Source: an uncultured Nocardioidaceae bacterium (GTDB lineage: Bacteria > Actinomycetota > Actinomycetes > Propionibacteriales > Nocardioidaceae). From it: DNA of 64,000 nt. Below the pieces are notes generated by a model, which searched no databases, was not told the origin of the DNA, and saw nothing but the letters and a program-made list of their open reading frames with translations. The translations under genes and the position numbers were made by a program. Where the stretch lies: positions 23,546-87,545 of the forward strand of contig CADCUJ010000059.1 in NCBI GenBank assembly GCA_902805855.1, read 5' to 3'. Shown piece by piece: positions 1 through 9,574 of the stretch (position 1 is the first letter of the stretch; each line of letters opens with the position of its first letter).

Positions 1-121
1 GGAGGTCGCACAGTGGCGCGCCCGGCGCGAGGAGCGCCGCCGACGACAGCGGGAGCAGGTTGCCGCTGCCGGCGTCACGGACGATCGGACCCGACGACGC
101 CGGCGCTGGTGGCGGCGGTGA
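1..121 (+). CDS. C-terminal end of an unidentified Arg-rich protein (partial, truncated by window start)
   Basis: Open frame 2 to TGA at 119-121: EVAQWRARREERRRRQREQVAAAGVTDDRTRRRRRWWRR*. Confidence 0.35.
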   Translation, partial: EVAQWRARREERRRRQREQVAAAGVTDDRTRRRRRWWRR

Positions 122-155
122 CGGATGTCTGCCCAGTGCCGCTACGGCGAGCACG

Positions 156-1805
156 TCAGCTCTCGCGCATCGGGATCCGGACCCCGCGCTGCGATGCCAC
201 GTCGACCGCTTGGTCGTAGCCGGCGTCCACATGGCGCAGGACACCCGTCGCCGGGTCGTTGGTGAGCACCCGCTCGATCTTCTGTCCTGCGAGATCGCTC
301 CCGTCGGCGACGCAGACCTGGCCCGCGTGGATCGACCGGCCGATCCCGACACCGCCCCCGTGGTGGATGGAGACCCAGGACGCGCCCGACGCCGTGTTCA
401 CCAGCGCGTTCAGCAGCGGCCAGTCCGCAATCGCGTCTGAGCCGTCGAGCATCGCCTCGGTCTCCCGGTACGGCGAGGCGACCGACCCACAGTCCAGATG
501 GTCCCGACCGATCACGATCGGGGCCTTGAGCTCACCCGATGCCACCATCTCGTTGAACCGCAAACCTGCTCTGTGCCGCTGGCCGTACCCGAGCCAGCAG
601 ATCCGCGCCGGAAGGCCCTGGAAGTGCACCCGCTCCCCGGCCATCGTGATCCACCTGCGCAGCCGCTCCTCGTCCGGGAAGAGATCCAGGACCGCCCGGT
701 CGGTGGCCGCGATGTCGGCGGGGTCACCGGACAGCGCCGCCCAGCGGAAGGGTCCCTTGCCCTGGCAGAAGAGCGGGCGGATGTAGGCGGGGACGAAGCC
801 AGGGAAGTCGAAGGCACGCGCGTAGCCGCCCTTGCGCGCCTCGTCGCGGATGGAGTTGCCGTAGTCGAAGACCTCGGCACCCGCATCGGCGAACCCGACC
901 ATCGCCTCCACGTGCCGCGCCATCGACTCGCGTGCCTGCCCGGTGAACCCCGCAGGATCCTTCTCGCGGGCCGCTGACCAGTCCTCGAACGCGACACCCG
1001 CCGGCAGGTAGTACAGCGGGTCGTGCGCGGAGGTCTGGTCGGTGACGATGTCGATCGGGGCACCGCGCTCCAGTGCCTCGGGCACCATCTGCGCCGCGTT
1101 GCCCTGCACCCCGATCGAGAGCGGGCGACGCTCGTCTCGTGCCCGCACCGCGAGCTGCAGGGCCTCGTCCAGCGAGTCGGCTCGCACATCGAGGTAGCGG
1201 TGCTCGGTCCTGCGGGCGATCCTGGCCGGGTCACACTCGATGCAGATCGCTACGCCGTCGTTCATCGTCACCGCCAACGGCTGGGCGCCTCCCATGCCAC
1301 CGAGCCCAGCGGTGAGCGTGATCGTCCCCGCCAGCGTTCCGGAGAAGCGCTGGTCGGCCACCGCTGCGAAGGTCTCGAAGGTCCCCTGCAGGATCCCCTG
1401 CGTGCCGATGTAGATCCAGGAGCCGGCCGTCATCTGCCCGTACATCGTCAGCCCGAGATCCTCGAGCCGGCGGAACTCCTCCCAGCTCGCCCAGTCGCCG
1501 ACGAGGTTCGAGTTCGCGATCAGCACCCGCGGGGCCCACTCGTGGGTGCGCAGCACACCCACCGGGCGCCCCGACTGGACCAGCAACGTCTCGTCGTCGG
1601 CCAGGGTCGTCAGCACGCGGACGATCGCGTCGTAGCTGGCCCAGTCCCGCGCGGCCTTGCCGGTGCCTCCGTACACCACCAGGTCCTCGGGACGCTCTGC
1701 GTTCTCCGGGTCGAGGTTGTTCATCAGCATCCGCAGCGGCGCCTCGGTCTGCCAGCTGCGTGCCGTCAGCTCCGTGCCCCGCGCCGCCCGCACCTCGTGC
1801 CTCAT
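156..1805 (-). CDS. hutU: Urocanate hydratase
   Basis: Full-length 549 aa with urocanase signatures ([43 protein letters not shown]); stop/start overlap with hutH. Confidence 0.97.
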   Translation of the reverse strand: MRHEVRAARGTELTARSWQTEAPLRMLMNNLDPENAERPEDLVVYGGTGKAARDWASYDAIVRVLTTLADDETLLVQSGRPVGVLRTHEWAPRVLIANSNLVGDWASWEEFRRLEDLGLTMYGQMTAGSWIYIGTQGILQGTFETFAAVADQRFSGTLAGTITLTAGLGGMGGAQPLAVTMNDGVAICIECDPARIARRTEHRYLDVRADSLDEALQLAVRARDERRPLSIGVQGNAAQMVPEALERGAPIDIVTDQTSAHDPLYYLPAGVAFEDWSAAREKDPAGFTGQARESMARHVEAMVGFADAGAEVFDYGNSIRDEARKGGYARAFDFPGFVPAYIRPLFCQGKGPFRWAALSGDPADIAATDRAVLDLFPDEERLRRWITMAGERVHFQGLPARICWLGYGQRHRAGLRFNEMVASGELKAPIVIGRDHLDCGSVASPYRETEAMLDGSDAIADWPLLNALVNTASGASWVSIHHGGGVGIGRSIHAGQVCVADGSDLAGQKIERVLTNDPATGVLRHVDAGYDQAVDVASQRGVRIPMRES

Positions 1806-3340
1806 GCCAGCTCTCCTATCGCATCCTCGACCGCGGCCGCCACTGCCCCGGCGCGCACCAGGGTGACGCTGTGCTCGATCTCGGGGGCCAGGTGCCGGTC
1901 GGGGCCGGGGCCGGGCACCGACTCCCGGAGCAGGTCACGCACCGCACCCGTGGCAGGCGACGGCCCCAGCGGGGCCCGCAGGTCGAGGGCCCGGGCAGCG
2001 GTGAGGATCTCGATCGCGATGACCCGGGTGAGCCCGTCCACGGCACGGCGCAGCTTGCGCCCGGCCGACCAGCCCATCGAGACGTGGTCCTCCTGCATCG
2101 CGCTGGAGGGGATCGAGTCAACGCTGGCCGGCGCGGCCAGTCGCTTCATCTCCGAGACGATCGCGGCTGCGGTGTACTGCGCGATCATGTGCCCGGAGTC
2201 CACGCCGGGATCCCCGGCCAGGAACGGCGGCAAGCCATGGCTGCGAGCCTTGTCCAGGAACCGGTCTGTGCGGCGCTCGGACATCGCGGCGACGTCGGCG
2301 GCCGCCACGGCCAGGAAGTCGAGCACGTAGCCGACCGGCGCGCCGTGGAAGTTGCCGTTCGACTCGACGCTGCCGTCGTCGAGGACCACCGGGTTGTCGA
2401 TCGCGGAGGCAAGCTCGCGGGAGGCGACCGTGGCTGCATGGTCGACGGTGTCCCGGGCGGCCCCGTGCACCTGTGGGGCGCACCGCAACGAGTACGCGTC
2501 CTGCACCCGGTGACACCCCGGACCGCGGTGGCTGGCCATCACCGCCGAGTCCGCGAGGACGCGGGTCAGGTTCTCCGCCGAGGCGGCCTGTCCCGGATGG
2601 GGACGCAGCGCCTGCAGCTCGGCGGCGAAGACGCGGTCGGTGCCGAGCTGGGCCTCCACCGACATGGCTGCCGCGATGTCTGCCGTCTTCAGCAGGCTGC
2701 GAAGGTCGGTGATCGCCAGGACGAGCATCCCGAGCATGCCGTCGGTGCCGTTGATGAGAGCGAGCCCCTCCTTGGCCTCCAGCTCGACCGGCTCCACGCC
2801 CGCATCGCGCAGTGCCTCGGCAGCCGGGCGCCGTACCCCCTCCTCGTCTCGCACGAACCCCTCACCCATCAGCGCCAGCGCGCAGTGGGAGAGCGGGGCG
2901 AGGTCGCCCGAGCAGCCGAGCGATCCGTGCTCCGGCACCTCGGGCGTGATCCCGTGGCTGAGCAGGGAGGCCATCGTCTGCGCGGTCTGAAGCCGGATCC
3001 CGGTGTGGCCGGTCGCCAGGGTGGACAGCCGCAGCAGCATCAGGGCGCGCACCACCTCGCGCTCCACCTCTGGGCCGTTGCCCGCTGCGTGCGACCGCAC
3101 CAGCGACTTCTGCAGCTGCGCCCGCATGCCGGGTGGGATGTGCCGGGTGGCCAGCGCGCCGAAGCCGGTGGAGATGCCGTACGCCGGGGTGCGGGCCGCC
3201 GCGAGCTCCTCGACGCTCTTGCGGGCCCGCCCGATCGCGGTGACCGCCTCGTCGCTCAGCCGCGCGCCCGCGTCGCCCCTGGCGACGGCGAGGACGTCGG
3301 CGAAGGAGAGCGGACCCACACCGACCGTGACCACTGCCAT
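1802..3340 (-). CDS. hutH: Histidine ammonia-lyase
   Basis: [13 protein letters not shown]... with YGISTGFG and [14 protein letters not shown] (MIO motif region); real start within the longer listed ORF 1802..5872. Confidence 0.96.
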   Translation of the reverse strand: MAVVTVGVGPLSFADVLAVARGDAGARLSDEAVTAIGRARKSVEELAAARTPAYGISTGFGALATRHIPPGMRAQLQKSLVRSHAAGNGPEVEREVVRALMLLRLSTLATGHTGIRLQTAQTMASLLSHGITPEVPEHGSLGCSGDLAPLSHCALALMGEGFVRDEEGVRRPAAEALRDAGVEPVELEAKEGLALINGTDGMLGMLVLAITDLRSLLKTADIAAAMSVEAQLGTDRVFAAELQALRPHPGQAASAENLTRVLADSAVMASHRGPGCHRVQDAYSLRCAPQVHGAARDTVDHAATVASRELASAIDNPVVLDDGSVESNGNFHGAPVGYVLDFLAVAAADVAAMSERRTDRFLDKARSHGLPPFLAGDPGVDSGHMIAQYTAAAIVSEMKRLAAPASVDSIPSSAMQEDHVSMGWSAGRKLRRAVDGLTRVIAIEILTAARALDLRAPLGPSPATGAVRDLLRESVPGPGPDRHLAPEIEHSVTLVRAGAVAAAVEDAIGELA

Positions 3341-3385
3341 GGGGTCCATTCCACTGCACGGCGCCCCTGCCGACCACCCCGGTCC

Positions 3386-3511
3386 GTTGAGATTGGCCCC
3401 GTGCCGGTCGAGATTGGCCCCGTGCCGGTCGAGATTGGCCCCGTGCCGGTTGAGATGGGGCCCGTGCGGGTTGAGATCGGGCCCGTGCCGGTTGAGATCG
3501 GCCTCCCGCCG
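3386..3511 (+). repeat. Six tandem 21-bp units, GTTGAGATTGGCCCCGTGCCG-like (array 1)
   Basis: Units start at 3386, 3407, 3428, 3449, 3470 and 3491; exact 21-bp period; last unit degenerate. Confidence 0.95.
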
Positions 3512-3598
3512 GACCGGGGCCCCACGTCCCGTATTCTCGGGCCTGCCCTGCTGCCACGGACAGCGCCGCCGAGCTCGCAACCGAGTTGGAGTGACTGA

Positions 3599-5905
3599 AT
3601 GGCTCTCGTGTTGGTCCTGGGCCTGGCGATGACCGCCATCGCCCTGCCGATCGCGGTGCGGCGGATCCACTGGTTGTACCGCCTGATCTCCAGCGGGCAG
3701 CCGGCACCGGGCCGGGTCGAGCACGTGCGGCAGCGGGCCGGTGACGCGCTCCGGGCCCAGCTGAGCGAGGTCCTCGGCCAGAAGAAGCTCCTCAAGTGGA
3801 CGGTCCCGGGGGCCGCTCACTTCTTCGTGTTCTGGGCTTTCTTGATCTTGGGCTCGGTCTACCTGGAGGCGTACGGCGCCTTGTTCGACCGTGACTTCCA
3901 CATCCCCCTGGTCGGCACCTGGCCGGTCCTGGGATTCGCGCAGGACTTCATCGCACTGATGGCGTTCGCGGGCATCGTCACGTTCGCGGTGATCCGGTTG
4001 AGGAACTCTCCGCAGCGGCTCGGCCGCTGGTCGCGCTTCAAGGGCTCCCACACCAGCGGCGCCTGGCTGATCTTGTTGATGATCTTCAACGTGCTCTGGT
4101 CGATGTTCCTGTTCCGGGGCGCGGCGGTGAACACCGGCGCGTTCCCGTACGAGAGCGGGGCCTTCATCTCCGAGGCGGTCGGAAGCCTGCTCGCCCCGCT
4201 GGGCACGGAGGCGAACGAGGTGCTCGAGAGCGTCGGTCTGCTGATCCACATCGCAGTGATGCTCACCTTCTTGATCATCGTCCTCAACTCCAAGCACCTG
4301 CACATCTTCGTCGCTCCGCTGAACGTGCTGTTCGGCCGACGACCCAAGGCCCTCGGCGCCGCCTTGCCGATGATGAGCAAGGGCGAGCCCATCGACTTCG
4401 AGAACATCGAGGAGCTCGACGAGGACACCGCGTTCGGCATCGGCAGAGTCGAGGACTTCACCTGGAAGGGCATGCTCGACTTCACCACCTGCACCGAGTG
4501 CGGGCGGTGCCAGTCGCAGTGTCCGGCATGGAACACCGAGAAGCCGCTGTCGCCGAAGATGCTGATCACCGAGCTCCGTGACCATGCGTTCGCCAAGGCG
4601 CCGTACATGCTCGCCTCCGACGAGGAGCGGCAATCGCTGCCCGACGCGGTGAAGGCAGAGGCAGAGCGGGAGCTGGTCGGAGTCACCGAGGGCGACCCGA
4701 CGATGCCGTCGGGTGGCGCGGTGATCGACCCCGACGTGCTGTGGTCCTGTACGTCGTGTGGTGCCTGCGTGGAGCAGTGCCCGGTCGACATCGAGCACCT
4801 CGACCACATCATGGACATGCGCCGCTACCAGGTGCTCGTCGAGTCGAGCTTCCCCAGCGAGCTGAACCAGCTGTTCAAGGGGATGGAGAACAAGGGCAAC
4901 CCCTGGAACATGTCGCCCAAGGCAAGGATGGACTGGGCGAAGGACCTCGACTTCGAGGTGAAGCAGGTCGGCAGCGACGTCGACTCGCTTGCCGAGGTGG
5001 AGTGGTTGTTCTGGGTAGGCTGCGCCGGCGCCTACGAGGACCGAGCGAAGAAGACGACCCGGGCCGTGGCCGAGTTGCTGCACCTCGCCGGGGTCGACTT
5101 CGCCGTCCTCGGCAATGGTGAGACCTGCACCGGCGACCCGGCCCGACGGTCCGGGAACGAGTTCGTCTTCCAGCAGCTGGCGCTGCAGAACGCCGAGGTA
5201 CTCAAGGAGAGTGCGGCGAAGAAGGTCGTCGCCACCTGCGCGCACTGCTTCAACACGCTGAAGAACGAGTACTCCCAGCTCGGCGTCGAGCTCGAGGTGG
5301 TCCATCACACCCAGCTGCTGAACCGGCTGGTGCGCGAGGGCCGGCTCACGCCGGTGGCTGCCAACGGTGCCGGCTCCCCGAACGGTGGCAGGTCGATCAC
5401 CTACCACGACCCGTGCTACCTCGGCCGGCACAACGAGGTCTACTCGCCCCCGCGCGAGCTGCTCAACGTGGTGCCGGGTGCAGAGCTGAAGGAGATGCCG
5501 CGCAACAGCGAGCGTTCCTTCTGCTGTGGTGCCGGCGGCGCTCGGATGTGGATGGAGGAGAAGCTCGGCGAGCGGATCAACCTCAATCGCACCAACGAGG
5601 CAGTCGAGACCGGTGCGGACCAGATCGCCACCGGATGTCCCTTCTGCCGGGTGATGCTTGCCGACGGGCTGACGGCGAAGCAGGCCGACGGCTCCGCGCG
5701 CGAGGAGGTCGAGGTGCTCGATGTGGCGCAGCTGCTGCTTGCCTCGGTCAAGCGAGACGAGGCTGTGGCCGACCCGGACGCGACCAAGGCCGAGCCGCAA
5801 CCCGGTGACCAGACCCAGAGCACGGACACCGTGACCGCGACCCAAGACGTCGGTCCGGACGCTGCGGCGCACGAGACTCCTGACCCCACCGACGAACGTC
5901 GATGA
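3599..5905 (+). CDS. Membrane Fe-S oxidoreductase with heterodisulfide-reductase-like CCG domains (EtfD / Rv0338c-like)
   Basis: N-terminal TM helices; two 4Fe-4S motifs (CTECGRCQSQCP, CTSCGACVEQCP); CCG-type motifs (GCAGAYEDRA, CCGAGGARMW). Confidence 0.9.
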   Translation: MALVLVLGLAMTAIALPIAVRRIHWLYRLISSGQPAPGRVEHVRQRAGDALRAQLSEVLGQKKLLKWTVPGAAHFFVFWAFLILGSVYLEAYGALFDRDFHIPLVGTWPVLGFAQDFIALMAFAGIVTFAVIRLRNSPQRLGRWSRFKGSHTSGAWLILLMIFNVLWSMFLFRGAAVNTGAFPYESGAFISEAVGSLLAPLGTEANEVLESVGLLIHIAVMLTFLIIVLNSKHLHIFVAPLNVLFGRRPKALGAALPMMSKGEPIDFENIEELDEDTAFGIGRVEDFTWKGMLDFTTCTECGRCQSQCPAWNTEKPLSPKMLITELRDHAFAKAPYMLASDEERQSLPDAVKAEAERELVGVTEGDPTMPSGGAVIDPDVLWSCTSCGACVEQCPVDIEHLDHIMDMRRYQVLVESSFPSELNQLFKGMENKGNPWNMSPKARMDWAKDLDFEVKQVGSDVDSLAEVEWLFWVGCAGAYEDRAKKTTRAVAELLHLAGVDFAVLGNGETCTGDPARRSGNEFVFQQLALQNAEVLKESAAKKVVATCAHCFNTLKNEYSQLGVELEVVHHTQLLNRLVREGRLTPVAANGAGSPNGGRSITYHDPCYLGRHNEVYSPPRELLNVVPGAELKEMPRNSERSFCCGAGGARMWMEEKLGERINLNRTNEAVETGADQIATGCPFCRVMLADGLTAKQADGSAREEVEVLDVAQLLLASVKRDEAVADPDATKAEPQPGDQTQSTDTVTATQDVGPDAAAHETPDPTDERR

Positions 5906-5976
5906 GGAGCGCGACGCTCTAGCGCTGCCGGGAGGCGGCAGGCTCAGAGCACCCGACGACAGCGACGACGGCTGAG

Positions 5977-6027
5977 TGACATCAGCGACATCAGAAGTGG
6001 TGTTGACATGATGTCATTGTGATGTCA
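5977..6027. promoter_or_regulatory. Candidate operator cluster: GACATCA x2, TGACATgATGTCA palindrome, TGATGTCA
   Basis: GACATCA at 5978 and 5987; TGACATGATGTCA at 6004-6016 containing a TTGACA (6003-6008); TGATGTCA at 6020-6027; directly upstream of the RHH gene. Confidence 0.6.
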
Positions 6028-6038
6028 GAGTGATGCGC

Positions 6039-6623
6039 ATGGACATCACGCCGTACGTGGACAGCCTGCGCCACGACCTCATCGCGGCCGCGGAGGCCGG
6101 CGGCCCGCAGGCCCGGGAATGGGCCGAACGGCTCACCCTGGCCCTCGACCCCGCCGTCCGGCTCGCCGTGATGGACGCGCTGTCCCAGGCGGCCGCCGAG
6201 ATCACCAGTGAGCTCCCCACCGGATCTGTCGACGTGCGACTGCGTGGTCGCGAACCCCGCTTCGTCATCGACGTACCAGCGCTGCCACCCCCCACTCCTC
6301 CGGGACCGCCGGGGGCGGCCATTGCGCCGGCGTCTCCACCGACGTCTTCGGGGGCGGCTCCGGGGGCGGAGGACGACGCCGAGGAGGACGACGCCACCGC
6401 CCGCATCACGCTGCGGATCCCGGAGTCGCTGAAGACCCGGGCCGAGGAGATGGCCGCCAGGAGCGGCCGCTCGCTGAACACCTGGATCGTCAACGCCGTG
6501 CGCAACGCGACCCGCGAGCGTGCGGTCGAGGTCGACATCGACCTGTCCAGCCTTCCGTTCTTCGACGAAGGACGCCGTGGACCGCGACGCCCAGGCAGCC
6601 GACGGATGAGTGGCTGGGTCTAG
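6039..6623 (+). CDS. HicB-like / ribbon-helix-helix DNA-binding protein
   Basis: C-terminal RHH signature TARITLRIPESLKTRAEEMAARSGRSLNTWIVNAVRNA; alternative starts at 6030 and 6033. Confidence 0.75.
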   Translation: MDITPYVDSLRHDLIAAAEAGGPQAREWAERLTLALDPAVRLAVMDALSQAAAEITSELPTGSVDVRLRGREPRFVIDVPALPPPTPPGPPGAAIAPASPPTSSGAAPGAEDDAEEDDATARITLRIPESLKTRAEEMAARSGRSLNTWIVNAVRNATRERAVEVDIDLSSLPFFDEGRRGPRRPGSRRMSGWV

Positions 6624-6697
6624 CCCCGACCCCCGACAACACCCACCTCACGGACCGGAGCCTCCGGCCCGGTGGCCGAGCACACCCTGGAGGAAGC

Positions 6698-7528
6698 ATG
6701 GAACGCACGTTCAACACTGCCGAACCGATCTCGCTCCACGTCGAGATCCACAGCGGGGATCTCCACGTCGACGCGCGAGAAGACATCGGCGAGACCAGGA
6801 TCAGCGTCGATGGACGCCGAGCTGAGGAGGCGACCGTCGAGCAGCGGGGCAACCAGATCGTGGTCTTCGCACCGCCCGCCCGGTCCGGCTTCTTCTCCAC
6901 CGGTGGTGGCAGTGAGCTCACCGTCACCGCCAGCGTGCCCCGCGACACTGAGCTGTCCACCAAGCTCGGGTCCGCAGACCTGGTGGCGGCCGGCCGGCTG
7001 GGAAGCGCGAGGCTGCGGTCGGGGTCCGGTGACCTCCGGGTGGACGAGCTAGGCAGCGACGCCGTCCTGGAGACCGGATCCGGCGACATCAGCGTCGAGG
7101 CCGCGTGCGCCGACGTACGGATCAAGTCCGGCTCCGGCGACGTCGACATCCGCCGGCTGGTCGCCGGTGGGTCGATCTCCACCGGCTCCGGCGACGTGGT
7201 GCTGGGCACCAGCGGAAGTCCGGCATTGGTGAAGTCCGGGTCCGGGAGCGTTCGGGTCGAGGAAGCACACTCCGACCTCACCCTCAGCACGGCGTCCGGC
7301 GACGTCTCCGTCCATCAGATCCGCAGGGGCGCCCTACGTGTCAAGGCGGTCTCCGGCGACGTGAGCGTGGGTGTCCCGTCCGGCATCCCGGTGTGGACCG
7401 ACATCAGCTGCGTCAGCGGCCGGGTGTCCTCCGATCTCGACGGGGCCGGGGAGCCGGGCGAGGGTCAGGACTTCGTCGAGATCCGAGCCACGACCGTCAG
7501 CGGCGACATCGCCTTGGAGCAACGATGA
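6698..7528 (+). CDS. DUF4097-type beta-repeat protein
   Basis: Repeated (S/T)(G/A/V)SGD(L/I/V)-type strands across the protein. Confidence 0.8.
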   Translation: MERTFNTAEPISLHVEIHSGDLHVDAREDIGETRISVDGRRAEEATVEQRGNQIVVFAPPARSGFFSTGGGSELTVTASVPRDTELSTKLGSADLVAAGRLGSARLRSGSGDLRVDELGSDAVLETGSGDISVEAACADVRIKSGSGDVDIRRLVAGGSISTGSGDVVLGTSGSPALVKSGSGSVRVEEAHSDLTLSTASGDVSVHQIRRGALRVKAVSGDVSVGVPSGIPVWTDISCVSGRVSSDLDGAGEPGEGQDFVEIRATTVSGDIALEQR

Positions 7529-7551
7529 GAACCGAACCGAGAGGGACCACG

Positions 7552-7701
7552 ATGTCCGAGTACGGCCGCCTTGCCGAGCTGAAGATCAACGAACGCATCG
7601 CCGAGGCCAGCCGGTCACGGGCCGGGGGTCGCCAGAGCCGCTCCGGACGGCATCTGCTCGCCCGTCGGCTGCACGACCTCGCCGACCGCCTCGACGTATG
7701 A
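7552..7701 (+). CDS. Small hypothetical protein downstream of the DUF4097 gene
   Basis: MSEYGRLAELKINERIAEASRSRAGGRQSRSGRHLLARRLHDLADRLDV; possible coupled start at 7525 (ATGA). Confidence 0.55.
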   Translation: MSEYGRLAELKINERIAEASRSRAGGRQSRSGRHLLARRLHDLADRLDV

Positions 7702-7745
7702 GGTGTCCGGTCGTCGGCGGGTCGTCGGCCGGTCGTCGGGCCGGC

Positions 7746-8321
7746 TCAGATCGGCGTGCGGTGGAAGCTGCGATGCGAGCGCGACGGGGTCGGGCCGCGC
7801 TGGCCCTGGTAGCGCGAGCCGTACTTCTCCGAGCCGTACGGGTGCTCCGAGGGCGAGGACAGCCGGAAGAAGCACATCTGGCCGATCTTCATCCCGGGCC
7901 AGAGCTTGATCGGCAGTGTCGCCACGTTGGACAGCTCCAGCGTCACGTGCCCGGAGAAGCCGGGGTCGATGAAGCCCGCGGTGGAGTGGGTCAGCAGCCC
8001 GAGCCGCCCCAGCGACGACTTCCCCTCGAGGCGGGCCGCGACATCGTCGGGCAAGGTGACCACCTCGTACGTCGAGCCGAGCACGAACTCCCCGGGGTGC
8101 AAGATGAACGGCTCGTCACCGTCCGGCTCGACCAACCTGGTCAGGTCAGGCTGGTCCGCAGCAGGGTCGATGTGCGGGTAGCGGTGATTCTCGAACACCC
8201 GGAAGAACCGGTCGAGGCGTACGTCGATGCTCGACGGCTGCACCATCGCCTCGTCGAACGGCTCTACGGCAACCCGCTCGGCTTCGATCTCAGATCGGAT
8301 GTCACGGTCGGAGAGCAGCAC
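7746..8321 (-). CDS. dcd: dCTP deaminase
   Basis: [12 protein letters not shown]...QPSSIDVRL...[29 protein letters not shown]. Confidence 0.97.
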   Translation of the reverse strand: MLLSDRDIRSEIEAERVAVEPFDEAMVQPSSIDVRLDRFFRVFENHRYPHIDPAADQPDLTRLVEPDGDEPFILHPGEFVLGSTYEVVTLPDDVAARLEGKSSLGRLGLLTHSTAGFIDPGFSGHVTLELSNVATLPIKLWPGMKIGQMCFFRLSSPSEHPYGSEKYGSRYQGQRGPTPSRSHRSFHRTPI

Positions 8322-8387
8322 AGAGGAAACCTACCGGCTATGATCCCAGCGAAGCGGCCGGGGCAAGCGCGACCCGGCCACCAGCTC

Positions 8388-8461
8388 GCGGATGTAGTTC
8401 AATGGCAGAACATCAGCTTCCCAAGCTGAACATGCGGGTTCGATTCCCGTCATCCGCTCCA
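8388..8461 (+). tRNA. tRNA-Gly, anticodon CCC
   Basis: Acceptor GCGGATG/CATCCGC; anticodon stem TCAGC-TTCCCAA-GCTGA; T arm GGGTTCGATTCCC; encoded CCA. Confidence 0.95.
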
Positions 8462-8476
8462 CGCCTGACAGGCGCG

Positions 8477-8508
8477 AGGGCGGCGTCACCGCAGTGGTGC
8501 GCCGCCCT
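8477..8508 (+). terminator. Hairpin downstream of tRNA-Gly, convergent with the following gene
   Basis: AGGGCGGCG t CACC-gcagt-GGTG CGCCGCCCT; no clear U-tract. Confidence 0.6.
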
Positions 8509-8525
8509 ATCGCGTCCTACTGGGA

Positions 8526-9137
8526 TCAGCTCTGTGTCGAGCTCTTGGCGTCGTCCTTGACGGTCTGGGTGGACGCTTGGCCCTCCTGCTTGACGCTCTC
8601 AGCGGAGCTCTGCGCCGAGGACTGCACCTCATCGGCAGCCTGTGTGGCCGACTCCTTGAGGTTCTGGCCCATCTCCTGGCCCACGGACTTGGCTTCGTCG
8701 GCGACCGGCTGACCGTGCTCCTTGGCCTGGTCGACCAGACGCGACGCGAGGTCTGCCTCCTTGTCGCTGGCCGGCAGGAGCGAGGAGATCAGCCAGCCGG
8801 CGCCGAAGGCGATCAGCCCAGCTGCCAGAGGGTTTCCCTCTGCCTTCTGCTCGAGCGTGTGCGCGGCACTCTGCGCGGTGTCGGTCACGGAGTCCTTGGC
8901 GCTGCCCGCCGTGCTGCTGATGCCGTCCCCGGTCGAGGAGATTCCCGCCGAGGCGCTGTGAGCTGTGCCCATCACTTTGTCCTTCATGGTCCGGATCCTG
9001 CCCTGGGCCGCGGTCTTGCGACGCTCCACGACCCTGCTCGGGTTCACCTTGTCGTTGAGGGCGTCGAGGTCCCGGGAAAGGTCGGCCCGGGTCTGCTCGA
9101 TGCCGGTGGTCAGCTGTTCTTCTGTGCCTTGGCCCAT
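8526..9137 (-). CDS. DUF3618 domain-containing protein
   Basis: EQTRADLSRDLDALNDKVNPSRVVERRK plus C-terminal amphipathic LEA-like segment. Confidence 0.8.
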   Translation of the reverse strand: MGQGTEEQLTTGIEQTRADLSRDLDALNDKVNPSRVVERRKTAAQGRIRTMKDKVMGTAHSASAGISSTGDGISSTAGSAKDSVTDTAQSAAHTLEQKAEGNPLAAGLIAFGAGWLISSLLPASDKEADLASRLVDQAKEHGQPVADEAKSVGQEMGQNLKESATQAADEVQSSAQSSAESVKQEGQASTQTVKDDAKSSTQS

Positions 9138-9574
9138 TGCGCATCCTCTTTCAGGGTTCGTTGGGTGGTGGGGAGCTGCGGCTCGGTCTGCTGAAGCCGC
9201 TTCTTGCCTGCCAGCCCGAGTACGGCGGCGGCGACGGCCCAGATCAGGCCGACCAGGAGTGCAGCCAGCTCAACCGGCATCACGTTGTCGAGCAGGTAGG
9301 TGAGCGCCAGCGACACGAAGATCAGCATCAGCAGCGCCGCGACGCCCGCGCCCCCGAGCAGCCCCGCGCCCTTGCCGGCCTTGGCTGCCTGCTGTTTTGC
9401 CTCGGTCTTGGCCAGGTCGAGCTCCTGACGCACCAGCGTGCTCAGGTCCCTGGCGATGTCGCCGACGATGTCGCCAACGCTTCGGCCGGCACTCGCGCCG
9501 GCGGTCGGGTCGGTATCGACCTGGGACGCACCGGTGGAGAACCCACCGGCCTGGTCACCGGTGGGGGCACTCAC
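9110..9574 (-). CDS. Phage-holin-family / actinobacterial Holin-X membrane protein
   Basis: LVRQELDLAKTEAKQQAAKAGKGAGLLGGAGVAALLML followed by a second TM; overlaps the DUF3618 start. Confidence 0.75.
   Translation of the reverse strand: MSAPTGDQAGGFSTGASQVDTDPTAGASAGRSVGDIVGDIARDLSTLVRQELDLAKTEAKQQAAKAGKGAGLLGGAGVAALLMLIFVSLALTYLLDNVMPVELAALLVGLIWAVAAAVLGLAGKKRLQQTEPQLPTTQRTLKEDAQWAKAQKNS

Noticed and set aside
1760-3598. 612-aa + strand ORF with PVEIGPV heptad repeats
   Set aside because: Antisense to hutU/hutH; the heptad is just the 21-bp DNA repeat read in frame, and no stop occurs because 21 is divisible by 3.
1802-5872. 1356-aa - strand ORF
   Set aside because: Only 1802-3340 (HutH) is a real gene; the remainder is antisense to the EtfD-like gene in a GC-rich genome with few stops.
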